From the NCBI GenBank assembly GCA_019914945.1, contig CM034104.1, forward strand, positions 4,280,501 through 4,344,500: a DNA stretch of 64,000 nt, in the 5' to 3' direction. Every line of letters starts with the position of its first letter. Within the stretch, counting starts at the first letter, position 1. Position numbers and translations under genes: made by a program. This document shows positions 48,736 to 59,343 of the stretch, in pieces. The stretch is from Typha latifolia. Its lineage: Eukaryota; Streptophyta; Magnoliopsida; Poales; Typhaceae. The notes under the pieces are model-generated. The model did no database searches. It saw nothing but the letters and a program-made list of their open reading frames with translations, and had not been told where the DNA came from.

Positions 48736-51700
48736 CCATCGAACTAGGTTGTATGGTGCTCTCGGACTAGGTTGTATGGTGAAGAAATTTGCTATATGCT
48801 CCATATAAGATATATGCGGAAGACTAATAGTGCTAGCTAGAAACTAATGTCGAACAAATTGATAGTCTACCTCAATGTGTTTTGTTCTCTCATGAAATAC
48901 AGAATTGCTCGCAATTTGTATAGCACTTCTATTATCACAATAAAGAGCAGTGGGTGTAGGAGTTGCTATGCCAATATCTCCCAATAGACGGCGAAGGTAA
49001 ATGATTTCCTTAGAAGTAGTGGACATGGCTCTATATTTTGCTTTAGTATTAGAGGGAGAGATAATATCTTGCTTCTTGCTTCTTTGCTTCGCCACGATAT
49101 AAGAGTCACCAAGGAATACACAGAATCCAGCAGTAGAACGACAAGTGGTAGGATCACTAGCCCAATCTGCATCGGAATAAGCACGAAGAACAAGAGATGA
49201 ATAAGCAGACATAAATAGAGAGCGAGTAATAGTCTCTCGTAGATATTTGAGAATCCGGAGTAGTACTGCATACTGAGTAGATCGAGGGGCTCCCACAAAC
49301 TAACTATACTCACAGCATGAGAAATATCTGGTCTAGTGATGCATAAATACACACGTTGTCCAACAAGCTAGCTATATCTAGTTGGATCTATCAATGGCAC
49401 TCTATCTGTAGGACGAAGCTTCATATAAAGCTCAAGAGGTGTGTCAACTGTCTGATCATCAGATATAGCTGCCATACTGATCAAATTAGAAACATACTTT
49501 TGTTGAGATACAAGTATACCTCTCTCACTGTGAGCAATCTCAAGAGTCAAGACCAAGAAAATAATGCAAGTGACCTAAGCCCTTCATCTGAAAGTGCTGA
49601 GACATGTTTCTATAGAGACTTGATAGTAGCTGAATCATCACCTGTAATAATCATGTTATCTACATAGAGTAGTAGAATAACATATCTCTGCGAAGAAATA
49701 CGCGTAAACATAGAGTGATCATGATCACTCTCAATAAAACCAACCTCTGTCATCACTCGACGAAACCGCTTAAACCAAGCACGGGGGTGCTTGCTTAAGA
49801 CAATAGATGGCACGTTGAAGTCGACAAACATGAGACAAAGAAACAGACAATCCCAGTGGAGTCTGCATATATACTGATCCGCCAAATCACCATGAAGAAA
49901 AGCATTCTTTACATCTATTTGATACAAAGGTCAGCGATGAATGGCAGCTACTGCAAGAAGAGTACAAACAGTAGTCATCTGAGCCATAGGGGCAAATGTC
50001 TCCTCATAATCAATGCCATACTCTTGGGTGAAACCTCTAGCTACAAGACGAGCTTTATATCGCTCAATAGATCCATCAAGTCGTCTCTTGATTTTGTAAA
50101 CTCATTTATAGCTAACAGGTTCAGTCCCACTTAATAGAGGAACAACATCCCATGTCTGAGTGCGTACAAAAGCCTGAAACTCCTTATTCATAGCATGTTG
50201 CCACTCAGGAAGGACAACAGTCTCCCGATAAGAATTAGGCTCATGATATGTATGAAGAGCTGTTAGAAAGGTGTGGAACTCAGAAGAATAGCATGCAACA
50301 TCAATAAATCCATATCTCTAAGGAGAACGATACTCATGCTGAGATCGGCGAGGACCCACAGTACCAGCTGGAGGGGGTGCAGAAGGTGGAGCTGAAGATG
50401 AAATAGGAGGAACATGAGGAAAAGAAGATGAAAGAGGTACATGAATAACCCATCGAGAGTACACCTGAGCAATAGGACGACAAGGGAGAGAATCACTAGG
50501 ACATCGAACAAGAGGATCCTCAGGAGAATTTGAAGTGGGCACTGTCTCAAGAGGAGACTAAGGAATGGATGTCGAAGATGGAGGCTCAAGAAAAGTGAGG
50601 TCTTCAGACTCATGAGAATAATAAGGAATATCCTCTAGAAAAGAGACATGACAAGCAATCCGCATTCGATGAGTCAAAGGAACATAGCATCGATAACCTT
50701 TGTGTTCAGAACTATATCCGAGAAGAACACACTGCGCAGATTGGGCGAACAACTTGTCATACTCATAAGCAGGTAGCAAAACAAAGCAAATGCATCCAAA
50801 AACACGAAGAATACTATAATTTGTTTTAACAAATAAAAGAATCTCATGAGGAGAACGATCTCGTAGAAGAGAAGGCAGGAGGTTAATAAGATCAATAGAG
50901 GTCAAGAGAGCTTTTGCCCATTAAGAACGAGGGACATATGAACTAAGAATGAGAGCACGCGTAGTCTATAAAATATGACGATGTTTTCGTTATGCTACAC
51001 CATTTTGCTCATGAGTGTAAGGACAAGACTGTTGAAAAATGGTGCCATGAGAATGGAGAATGGAACGCATAACAATAGAGGTGTACTCTCGAGCACAATT
51101 AGACCTGAAAACCTTAATGTGTCTGTGAAACTGAGTGTGAATGATAGATGTAAAAATCTGATAAATTTAGGGAATCTCAGAGCGATGACGAATGAGATGA
51201 AACTAAGTATATCTAGAGAAGTCATCAATAAAATTCACATAATACAAATATCCACATCGGGAAAATAAAGGTGCAGGGCCCCATATATCAGAATGAACGA
51301 GATCAAAAGATGAACTGCTTTTACTATTACTTGAAGAAAAAGGAAGAGCTGATAGTTTGACTAACTTACAACTCACACATCCGACATATAACTAAAACCA
51401 AAAGAATCTCGTCCTAAGGCTCCAGAATGGAAAATACCTTTAAGACGAGATTTGGACATGTGACTTAACCTACGGTGCTACAAATCAATAGGAGAGAGAG
51501 TAGCACCAACAAAATGGGAAATGGGTGAGACAAGTAGATGAAGAGAAGAGATGTGGTAAAGACCACCAGCTCTACGACTAACTCCATCTCCTGGCTGGTA
51601 AGTGGATCTTGCACAGCACAAGAAGTCGCAGTAAATAAGACATGATAACTAGAATCACAAATGCTGCTAACTGAGAGAAGATTCATGCTCAGATTAGGAA

Positions 51701-52970
51701 CATGTAAGACATGTAGTAAAGTAAGACGACCGGAATGCTCCGAGGTAGTGGTAATAGATTCAGACTGATAAATGGGAAGAAGAGATCCATTTGCAGTCTG
51801 AAGAGGTGGCAAATGCGATAGGGTGAGCAAATAGTAAGTATAGAAGAATTTGGAGTCATATGCTGAGTAGCACCAGAGTCCACAATCCAAGTGTCACGAG
51901 TAATACCAGATGGAGCAGGGAGTAATACCAAATGGAGCAGGCATGGCTGAGTGATCTGTAGAGAAGCAGATGTAGGGGCTCTTGGATTATGTAAAAGACA
52001 CTGAGGAGCTGACTCTGTTGGGCCAGTGTTTGCTCAATCTGCTGAAGACGATTTGATGGAGCAGTATGCAAGATAGGAATAGTGGAAGGCATCTTAGAAG
52101 AAACAATAGTAGCCACAGATGCCGTCGGACGTAGATGACTCTTTTGTTCGTGGTTCTTGTGTTTCTCAGGGCATAATTCTCAACATGTCTCAATCAAATG
52201 CCCCGACTTATGACATTGAAAACATTGAGGACGAGAGCAAGAGTAATTAGCAGATGTGGCACCAAGAACCTGTTTCACCCGGGTCGAAGGGAAAGCCACT
52301 GGTGGAGCATATCGAGACTAAATAGTACGTAGACGAGTCTCCTTAGCAACTCGCTAAGTCACAGCTGGCTCTAAACTCGGCAAAGTGCCACGATGAACCA
52401 AATTCCTGCCAAAGGAGCAAACTCCGGGCGAAGAGCATACAAAAACTGGTACAACCGGCGATGCTCTCTAAAGTTCTCATAAATGCTAACAAACTGCAAA
52501 GGAAAATTAAAAGGCTCCAATGCCTGCAACTCACGCCAAAAATCTCACATATGACTATAGAACTGTTGGATGGATCATTTGCCTTGCTGAGCTGTTTAAG
52601 CATTAGACAGAAGGTGATACTCTCGAGCACTGCTAAATTCGACAAAACGAGATCAAAGGTGGCACCAAAGATCAGTTGCGGTGATAAATTGAATAAAATC
52701 CGGACGAAGAGCTTTGTCGATGGAGGCAATCAAATATGCTTGAACACGACGATCATGAGCCTTCCAAGTAGCATGCTCTTTGGAGTCATCGGAGGGCATA
52801 ATATTGGATTTGTCAAGATGAATAGAGAGATCACGACCATCAAGTGCACCCTCTACCATGGCACACAAATATGGCCAATCAGCAGCAGCTACAAGCATAA
52901 AATCAGCGGAATAAGGAAGATAATCACGGACTGTATTAGAATTAGCCATTGAAAAATAGTAGTAGCAGAT

Positions 52971-53176
52971 TCAAGTAGCAAGTTTAATCAATTAATGCTT
53001 TGCTGGATCAGACTTCAAGCAGGAACAAATTGAGATGAATTGATCTAATCAATTATTTCTCAGATAGGATTGAGATGAATTGATTCAAGTAGCAAGTTTA
53101 ATCAATTAATCCTTTGCTGGATCAGACTTCAAGCAGGAACAAATTGAGATGAATTGATCTAATCAATTTATCTCTG
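52971..53176. repeat. 114-bp imperfect direct repeat in the copia leader
   Basis: TCAAGTAGCAAGTTTAATCA begins at 52971 and 53085. Both are followed by TTTGCTGGATCAGACTTCAA and AATTGAGATGAATTGATCTA. Confidence 0.8.
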
Positions 53177-53634
53177 ATAGGAATTGATTCACCTTGCCGT
53201 CGAGTCCTAAAGGCTCCCAACTTGTATGTTGGTAAGCTTGCAGACTCCTTGTCGCCGTCGTCGGAGTTGGAGGTAATTGACAGCAACGACAGTGTTGAGG
53301 AAGCACCGGAGTTGGCAAGCCTCTCCGATCAGAAGCTTCCAGCCGGAGGGAAGAGTCGGCGGCGTTGTCGTCAACGGAGACCTCTTCCACCCGAAGGGAA
53401 GAGTTGCTCAAGCTATGAAGTCAACGACGACGTCGATGGAGACCTTACATTGCCACTTGAGCTCACGACAATCGATGGCGGCGAGGTGTCGAAGGAAATG
53501 AAGCTTGCGATAGTCGACGGCGGTGAGGCGTCGAAGGAGATGAAGCTCACGGCGTCGATGAATGTGATCCGTCGACCGGAGAGATCGATCGGCTACAAGT
53601 TCACGAAGAAGGTTAAAGATGATAACCTAGGTCA

Positions 53635-53648
53635 TAGCTCTGATATCA
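53635..53648 (-). promoter_or_regulatory. Primer-binding site of the copia element
   Basis: On the minus strand TGATATCAGAGCTA follows directly after the LTR end (GTCACA). It matches the initiator-tRNA-Met-type binding site usual in plant copia elements (TGGTATCAGAGC) with one change. Confidence 0.7.
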
Positions 53649-53754
53649 TGTGACGAATGGAAGAACTCTGCTGTACTCACATTGAGAATAAGTATAAATA
53701 CATGGTTAGGGTATATTATCCCTTAGTTACAACATAGGAGTATATACATTAACA
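53649..53754 (-). repeat. 5' LTR of the copia element, short (106 bp)
   Basis: On the minus strand it begins TGTTAATG and ends CGTCACA, next to the primer-binding site. The helicase exon (TTAGATGAG...) begins within 3 bases of its outer edge. At 106 bp it is short for copia. Because its start falls at the TG of the joint sequence TGTTA, part of a target duplication could be present, but the other side is lost. Confidence 0.6.
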
Positions 53755-53963
53755 TGTTAGATGAGGTCGACATCTTATTTGGTGATGAAGGCTTTGAGCA
53801 AGTTCTTCAGCGTTTAATTGATTCTGCACCAGTGTCAGCACAATATATTTTTGTCACTGCAACTCTTCCAGTAGCCATCTACAACAAGGTCGTGGGAGTA
53901 TTTCCTGATTGCAGAGTAATCATGGGACCTGTCATGCACGGGACAAGCTCCGGCCTTCAAGAG

Positions 53964-56712
53964 GTTACTCTTCTTTTGATTGATTTATTTCTTCTTCACA
54001 ATATATTGCATAATTTGAATTCTCTGCATTTACATAGTATTACCTGGATTGTGAGCTTTAATTAATTTTGTGGAACGGTAGAACTCCGAACATTGATGAC
54101 ATCAATGAATGTGACATAAGACCCTGCTCTACACCCAAATGGTCATCATTTCAAGCCTTACAAACAACATCTCCAATAATAGGGGTAAAGTTGCATCAAG
54201 CTTTGCCCTACCCATATCCAGCATTGGTAGGATTCTTGTTGATTGAATCACCTAAATTAGTCAGACTCTGAAATCATTTTGGCTATATAGATAGGTCCAG
54301 CTTCTTATCTTTCAGTTCATTTTTCTCCTTTGAAGTTGAGACTTGGTATAAAAGAAATTAGGGAAGTTATTGAATCAAATTCATCCAACTGCTGTAAAGA
54401 GAAGGAAATGGATCATCACTATGGCATGAAAGGAGCAAAGGATGGGGAATGAGCAGACAATTCCATTTATTATTTACTTTCTCCTTTCCTTGTAAAATTG
54501 AATTTCTTTTCTCATGTTCCTTTCCTTTCTACTTGCAAAGAAGCCAGTCATTGCTGAATTAGTGCCTTTCACTGATAATATAGGGTTCCAAAAATTTCTT
54601 AACTATGATAAGTTGTGATGCCTTAGAATCTGTTTTTTTGGCTAGTTGAGTACTCTTTTGATCTTTATATTGGGCTTTCATCTACAGTGACACATACTGT
54701 AAGCTTCAAAACCAAATGTTAACCATAGGGTGTCAGAGGCCCTTAACATCTTGCGACTCTAACAACAATCATTACCACCACCACCAAGCCAACTATTTGG
54801 GATAAACTATATAGATACTTTTCCTCTATTCATTTATATTTTGTGCAAAAATGTGTTAAATTTAATGCTATGTTGTCTCCTTTTATTACTTACTCCCACT
54901 TCAGTTTTGGTCTTTCACTCTTTTGTACTGAGAATTTTCTATCTGATTGAAATTACTTCTTATTATTTTTGCACTATTGGTCTCCATTGAGGATCTCCAA
55001 CCCTTAATTGATTCTTACATAATCTATCATCTAGCTTCCAACCCCTGGTTGTATGTGATACAGACATTTATTGTTCTATATTTAGGTAACCTCATTCATC
55101 CACGTTACTATCCTCATTTAATCGCACTCATCCAATACATGCCACAGTAAGATTATTAATAGGAAGAACTGAAGAAGAGTGATGGACACCTCAGAAATGA
55201 GAGGCAAACTATTTCCTGTTTGATTTTCATGTCAACAATTTCCTGAGCTTAACATTGCCAGTTTATGTTTACATCACGTTCATATTGAAGAAAAATAAGC
55301 TACATCTATAATTGAAACAGCCATCTATTTCATTTCATCTATGAAAGCTTGTGTCATTTCCCCTTACTATCTTGTTATACAGTTATAATATTGTGATGGT
55401 AAATTTATATATTTACATTACGTAAATATGGAAGTTTCCATATCTCTTTGATGATGTAAACATGGGCTGTCTAGAATATCATTCTTCATAGGATAGAAGA
55501 TAGCAAATTTTTTCCTTTCTTTGTTCTGTGAGACCTTTTATCTGCAGAAAACTAGTTCATTATTTTGCTGTGGTATGAATTCATCTATAGTAGTTATAGC
55601 TCTCTCTCTCTCTCTCTCTCGCACTTGTTTATACATGTGCTGTGTGTGGAAATAATGTCTGATTTATATGTATACATAGCGTTTATATACATTTGGGCCA
55701 AGTATGAAAAGCTTATCCCTCCTTGAATTCTAGGATCAAGGTTGTAGCTAAAAAAAAAGAGAAACATTAGGTGCAGTCTACAAGGTCTAAAGTCATTTGT
55801 GTTGAACCATTCCAGATAGTTTTAGATAGTGAAGTAGAAAACTAAATATGTGCATGATCCAAAACCAAGATGTGTCTTTTTTTCTTTCTTTAATTTCTCT
55901 CTTTTCAGTTGGATTTGGTATTTCACATCTTATAACTAGATCCAGATAAATGAATTTCAATTCTACAACCTCCTTGGTCATAAAGAATGGGATGTAAACT
56001 CTATATCATGGATTTTGTTATTGGTCCACATGAGCAACACATGCTGACGTGACGCATGAGTCATGACCCAATTCACTTGCCGAGCCACATGCCCCAGGAG
56101 GACCTAGCTCTGAACGATGGGCGTCTTGACTGTGCGAAAGTGTCATTGTAATGCATGCCTAGGAAATTGGTGTTCAACTAGCTAACTGCCGCATTGAATG
56201 CAATAGTTAGTATTGGTTAGTAATGAAATCACCTTCAGTATATTAATATCATGACATGTATGTATATTTCTATGAGCCAATATATGAGAAAATGTTTGAG
56301 CCGAATATATTATATATGATCATTGTCACTAGCAAATAAACGAGCTATCTCAGCATCCAAGTTTAATTACTGCAGGAATTTTGCATTTTTCGGAAGTTAA
56401 TAAGCAGGAGTTAGAATAGTTCTTACTTGATATTGGAATGTCTACTTTTTGTGATACCTTTTTGGGGAAATTACAAACAAGATACAACTATAAGACACAA
56501 TAAGACGAGTCTTAAAAAAAAGAGCATGCAGTTCTAAACAAGGCTTCAAAACAGGAAGCAAATTTAAGATAGAAAGCATGCAAGTCTCTCTTACAAACAA
56601 CTTTGTGTTCAAATTGCAGAAAGGAAGTACATAAATAAAGACAAGGAAACATATGCATAAAATGTATAACAGCTGCATAGCTGAAGTCTGACAGGATGAC
56701 ATGGGAGTTCAT
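53964..56712. other. Intergenic DNA, no gene recognised
   Basis: No helicase exon was found after the donor at 53964. A stretch at about 54740-54815 (CACCACCAAGCCAACTATTTGG, shortened: AAGCCAACTATTTGGG) resembles the 3' tail of a common plant LINE-type repeat. A (CT)n run lies at 55601-55620. Otherwise nothing is recognised. Confidence 0.45.
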
Positions 56713-56829
56713 TTATATGAAGAAAAAGGCAGCTAAATCAGCCAGACTGGTTGGATCACCAAATGCTAGCCTGCAAATAGCAAAGCCTACAGTGGCTATT
56801 TTAAATCCCTTGCGAAGACCGCGTTTCCA
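56713..56829 (-). other. Exon-like segment, unidentified (C-terminal?)
   Basis: On the minus strand a good acceptor (TTTCTGTGCAG) precedes an open 38-codon stretch ending in TAA, with WKRGLRKGFKIATVGF then ICRLAFGDPTSLADLAAFFF. The sequence looks protein-like and moderately hydrophobic, but I do not recognise it. It might be the last exon of a gene whose earlier exon is at 57511-57608. Confidence 0.25.
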
Positions 56830-57510
56830 CTGCACAGAAAATGATGATTGATGAATGATGTGAAAAGAAGAGGGTTACTACTACTAGATATATGTACAGT
56901 GCTTTGAAAACAAGCAACAAACTGGAAGTAAACCTATGAAGGAACAAAGAGTCAAGCACCACCATGCCATCATTATTGAAAGCTTAAAAAAATGAGGTTG
57001 ACTATATCAATCATTTCTAATAAGTTCAGAAGATGAACCTTTGAAGAATTACACAAATTTCAACACTATATCAATCATTTCTAATGTCATAGGAAGGTTG
57101 ATCGAGTGCCAGTAAAGTAATCTTGATATTTCTTATTCAACTATCTTTCTTGTGCATAATGTGAAATGTCAGCCTATAAAAGGGGCTGTCAACTGCATAT
57201 ATATATATATATATGTATACTCAGTAATGATGCAAGAGAAGCATCTGAATACTCCCACATGCTAATTATGTCGACTCATATCGACGATGTACCAAACTAG
57301 CGCATGTTATCTGGCATGGGGAAGTGCCACTCCATGTTGACCATAGTGATCCTCACGTACCGTGTCAATGGATTACCAGCACTGCTCGTTCCACTAGCAC
57401 AACAGTACTTGATATATATATATAATTCATATAAATAAATGTCAAAGCAAAGGAAAGAGCAGAAGGTGTACAAGATAAGTATTTCAACAGAAACCAAGTA
57501 AAATATAAAC

Positions 57511-57608
57511 CTCAATTGAGTTTGCCTTCTCTTGAGCATATGAAACAAGAACTTTCTCAAGTTTTGCATGTTGACCAGTAACCATAGATTCGTACCGCTG
57601 GTGCAAAC
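57511..57608 (-). other. Exon-like segment, unidentified
   Basis: On the minus strand an acceptor (GCTTATTTGCAG) and a donor (GAG|GTTTAT) bound 98 nt. One frame reads LHQRYESMVTGQHAKLEKVL then SYAQEKANSIE, a charged helix-like stretch. It has the composition of real coding sequence, but no family is recognised and no initiation exon was found upstream. Confidence 0.3.
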
Positions 57609-59169
57609 CTGCAAATAAGCAATTTCACTGCTGGTGTTCTGTTACCATACTAAATAAGTAAATCATCGAACAATCATCAAACAAATTCTAGGATTGGTGC
57701 ACACACACACACACATGCTGAAGTAGAAAAATATTGTGAAATGTAAATGAAGACTTCCCGACCCTATATGTTATTGAAAAGTGAAAAAACGTAAAATGAA
57801 TGTTCTATTAATTTGTTAACCCTATATTATTGCATTACTTTTCTACCACAATCTATTATATGTTCAACATGGCCCTCCGTATTAAATTTTGTGCCCTCAA
57901 CCATGGAAGTATGTTGATGGTGGACGGAGATTATACGGATGACATACAATATAGAAGAACTATGCAAGTTTCGGGATATATTTGTCGCGCCAATGAGCTA
58001 ATGGCACTACATACTGCTTGACATGCACAGTGCCAGGTGGCACTTGGTTTGGATGATGATGTCGTCTTTGTTTCACAACCGATCGTCACTGTCTTTCCTT
58101 GATGACTTGGATCAATGAGACAATAAGTGAAAATACATTGAATGTGGACCAAAATTTACTCGACAACTGCCCAGCTGGACAGGGATTATTGAATATTTGC
58201 AACAACTTGCAAGAGCAGCATGCATCCAAAAAAAGTACGGGTATAATATTGATATATAATTGATATATATGTAGAGAGAGAGAGGTGGATTAATAGATAT
58301 ATAGGTTTCACATACATTTTTCAAATATTTATGATTCACATCAATGATGGTTGTGCCTCTTGGCACACCTTGTGTCGATGTTGGCATGGCACCTGGCACG
58401 GTGTGTGCCAATGGAACACTGCTCATGCCCACTATGCTAGTCCAACGCGGGTGCATACCACTTCGTGCTGGTGTGGAGCCCATTTTTAATTTTTTTTTTC
58501 TATTTCTATTATTACGATTCGACCACAAGAGTCGAGTTAGTTAGGTTGAGTTAAGTCGAGTCTAGTTAATTAATTTTACTTATTATTTTTAAATTTATAT
58601 TAAAGCGGATAATTCGCGTATGTAAGCCCAGTAGGACGAATTGAATCTAACCCACTATGACTATACTCCTATAAATAGGAGTGGCCATGGGTTATTAGGA
58701 TCATGGAATAAATATCGAGTTAAGTTAATTTTATTATCTTACTTTTATCTTTAATCATAGCCGTTTATTTTCTTATGAGTAGATATAATCTAGAACCCTA
58801 ATCTTTCCTCCAAATCTTAGACATCATCTACCTCCACAAGTCACCCACCCTTACGGCTGACCTCCACCATCCCAAGACCATCCGCCACCCCCTCCCGGCC
58901 GCTACAACGTTTATATTTCTAGTTTCGACCTTCCTCCACTGTTTTATTAATATCTTTGCACTCTGACCTTGAAATCACTTCATTCCAAAATCGTTAGATC
59001 CGTGACTCCTTCAATTACGTGACAAAATTTTCAAAATTTTCCCACAAATGAATCATTTCTGATTTGATTCGTAACATCTATCAATCTATCAATCATCATT
59101 AATCAAATTTAGTCAAATCAAGTCTTTGATCCTCCCAGTCATTCCACATTCAATTAGATATTAGTTTTA
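57609..59169. other. Intergenic DNA with short repeats
   Basis: Contains a (CA)n run at about 57702-57714, a GGCAC/GTGCC-rich patch at 58355-58460 similar in style to 16280-16370 and 45190-45240, and AT-rich sequence. No gene is recognised. Open frames here have no domain. Confidence 0.45.
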
Positions 59170-59343
59170 ATTATTAACTATTATCAATTAATATTATATG
59201 TTCAATGTTATTATAGAGTATTCATTCATATTATGAAGTATTCAATTATTAATATTAATTTTAATAAATGTATTCAACCATATTATATGCTGAATAATAT
59301 TTAATTTGACTCTTGCTATATCTTTAATATAATAGGTCATTCA
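59170..59343 (-). repeat. Dispersed repeat, left part, interrupted by a solo LTR
   Basis: Its reverse complement matches about 45410-45515 (GGTTGAATACA..., TGAATAATATTTA.TTTGAC). It ends in ATTCA, one copy of the LTR target-site duplication. Confidence 0.7.

Larger units (their letters stand above)
48755..53754 (-). mobile_element. Degenerate Ty1/copia retrotransposon
   Basis: Minus strand, reading 53754 down. A 5' LTR and primer-binding site are followed by a leader. Next comes gag (52949 to about 52240), then a zinc knuckle CFQCHKSGHLIETC near 52200. Protease has TWIVDSGATQHM near 51890, then GAG-pre-integrase and integrase (about 51700-50560). RT has QIDVKNAFLHGDL near 49920 and YVDNM near 49660, and RNase H has YSDADWASDP near 49170. 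The order protease-integrase-RT-RNase H defines copia. Many stops and frameshifts break it, and the RT catalytic YVDD is YVDN. The element stops near 48755, just after a decayed 'ADIFTK'-like segment, without a 3' LTR. It abuts a helicase exon on one side and a gypsy fragment on the other. Confidence 0.85.
44527..53963 (+). pseudogene. RH50: Fragment of a DEAD-box RNA helicase, RH50-like, broken
   Basis: Three exons are visible. 44527-44722 carries the Walker A motif (ADQSGSGKT) and motif Ia (PTAEL). 46745-46925 carries VATGGFRQKTQLDSLQQ and, in another frame, motif Ib (ATPGRF). About 53755-53963 carries a DEAD-like motif II (LDEVDILF) and motif III as VTATLP. The VTATLP and LDEVDILF variants and the order resemble Arabidopsis RH50, a plastid helicase involved in rRNA maturation. 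One extra base near 44607 shifts the frame after GSGKT, and several bases are missing near 46852. A copia element abuts exon 3 at 53754. The N-terminal Q motif and the helicase C domain are absent, so it is a dead partial copy. Confidence 0.8.

Noticed and set aside
53222..53653. 143-codon plus-strand frame with acidic, repeated IDGGE-type words
   Set aside because: It runs antisense through the leader between the copia primer-binding site and gag, and includes the primer-binding site itself.
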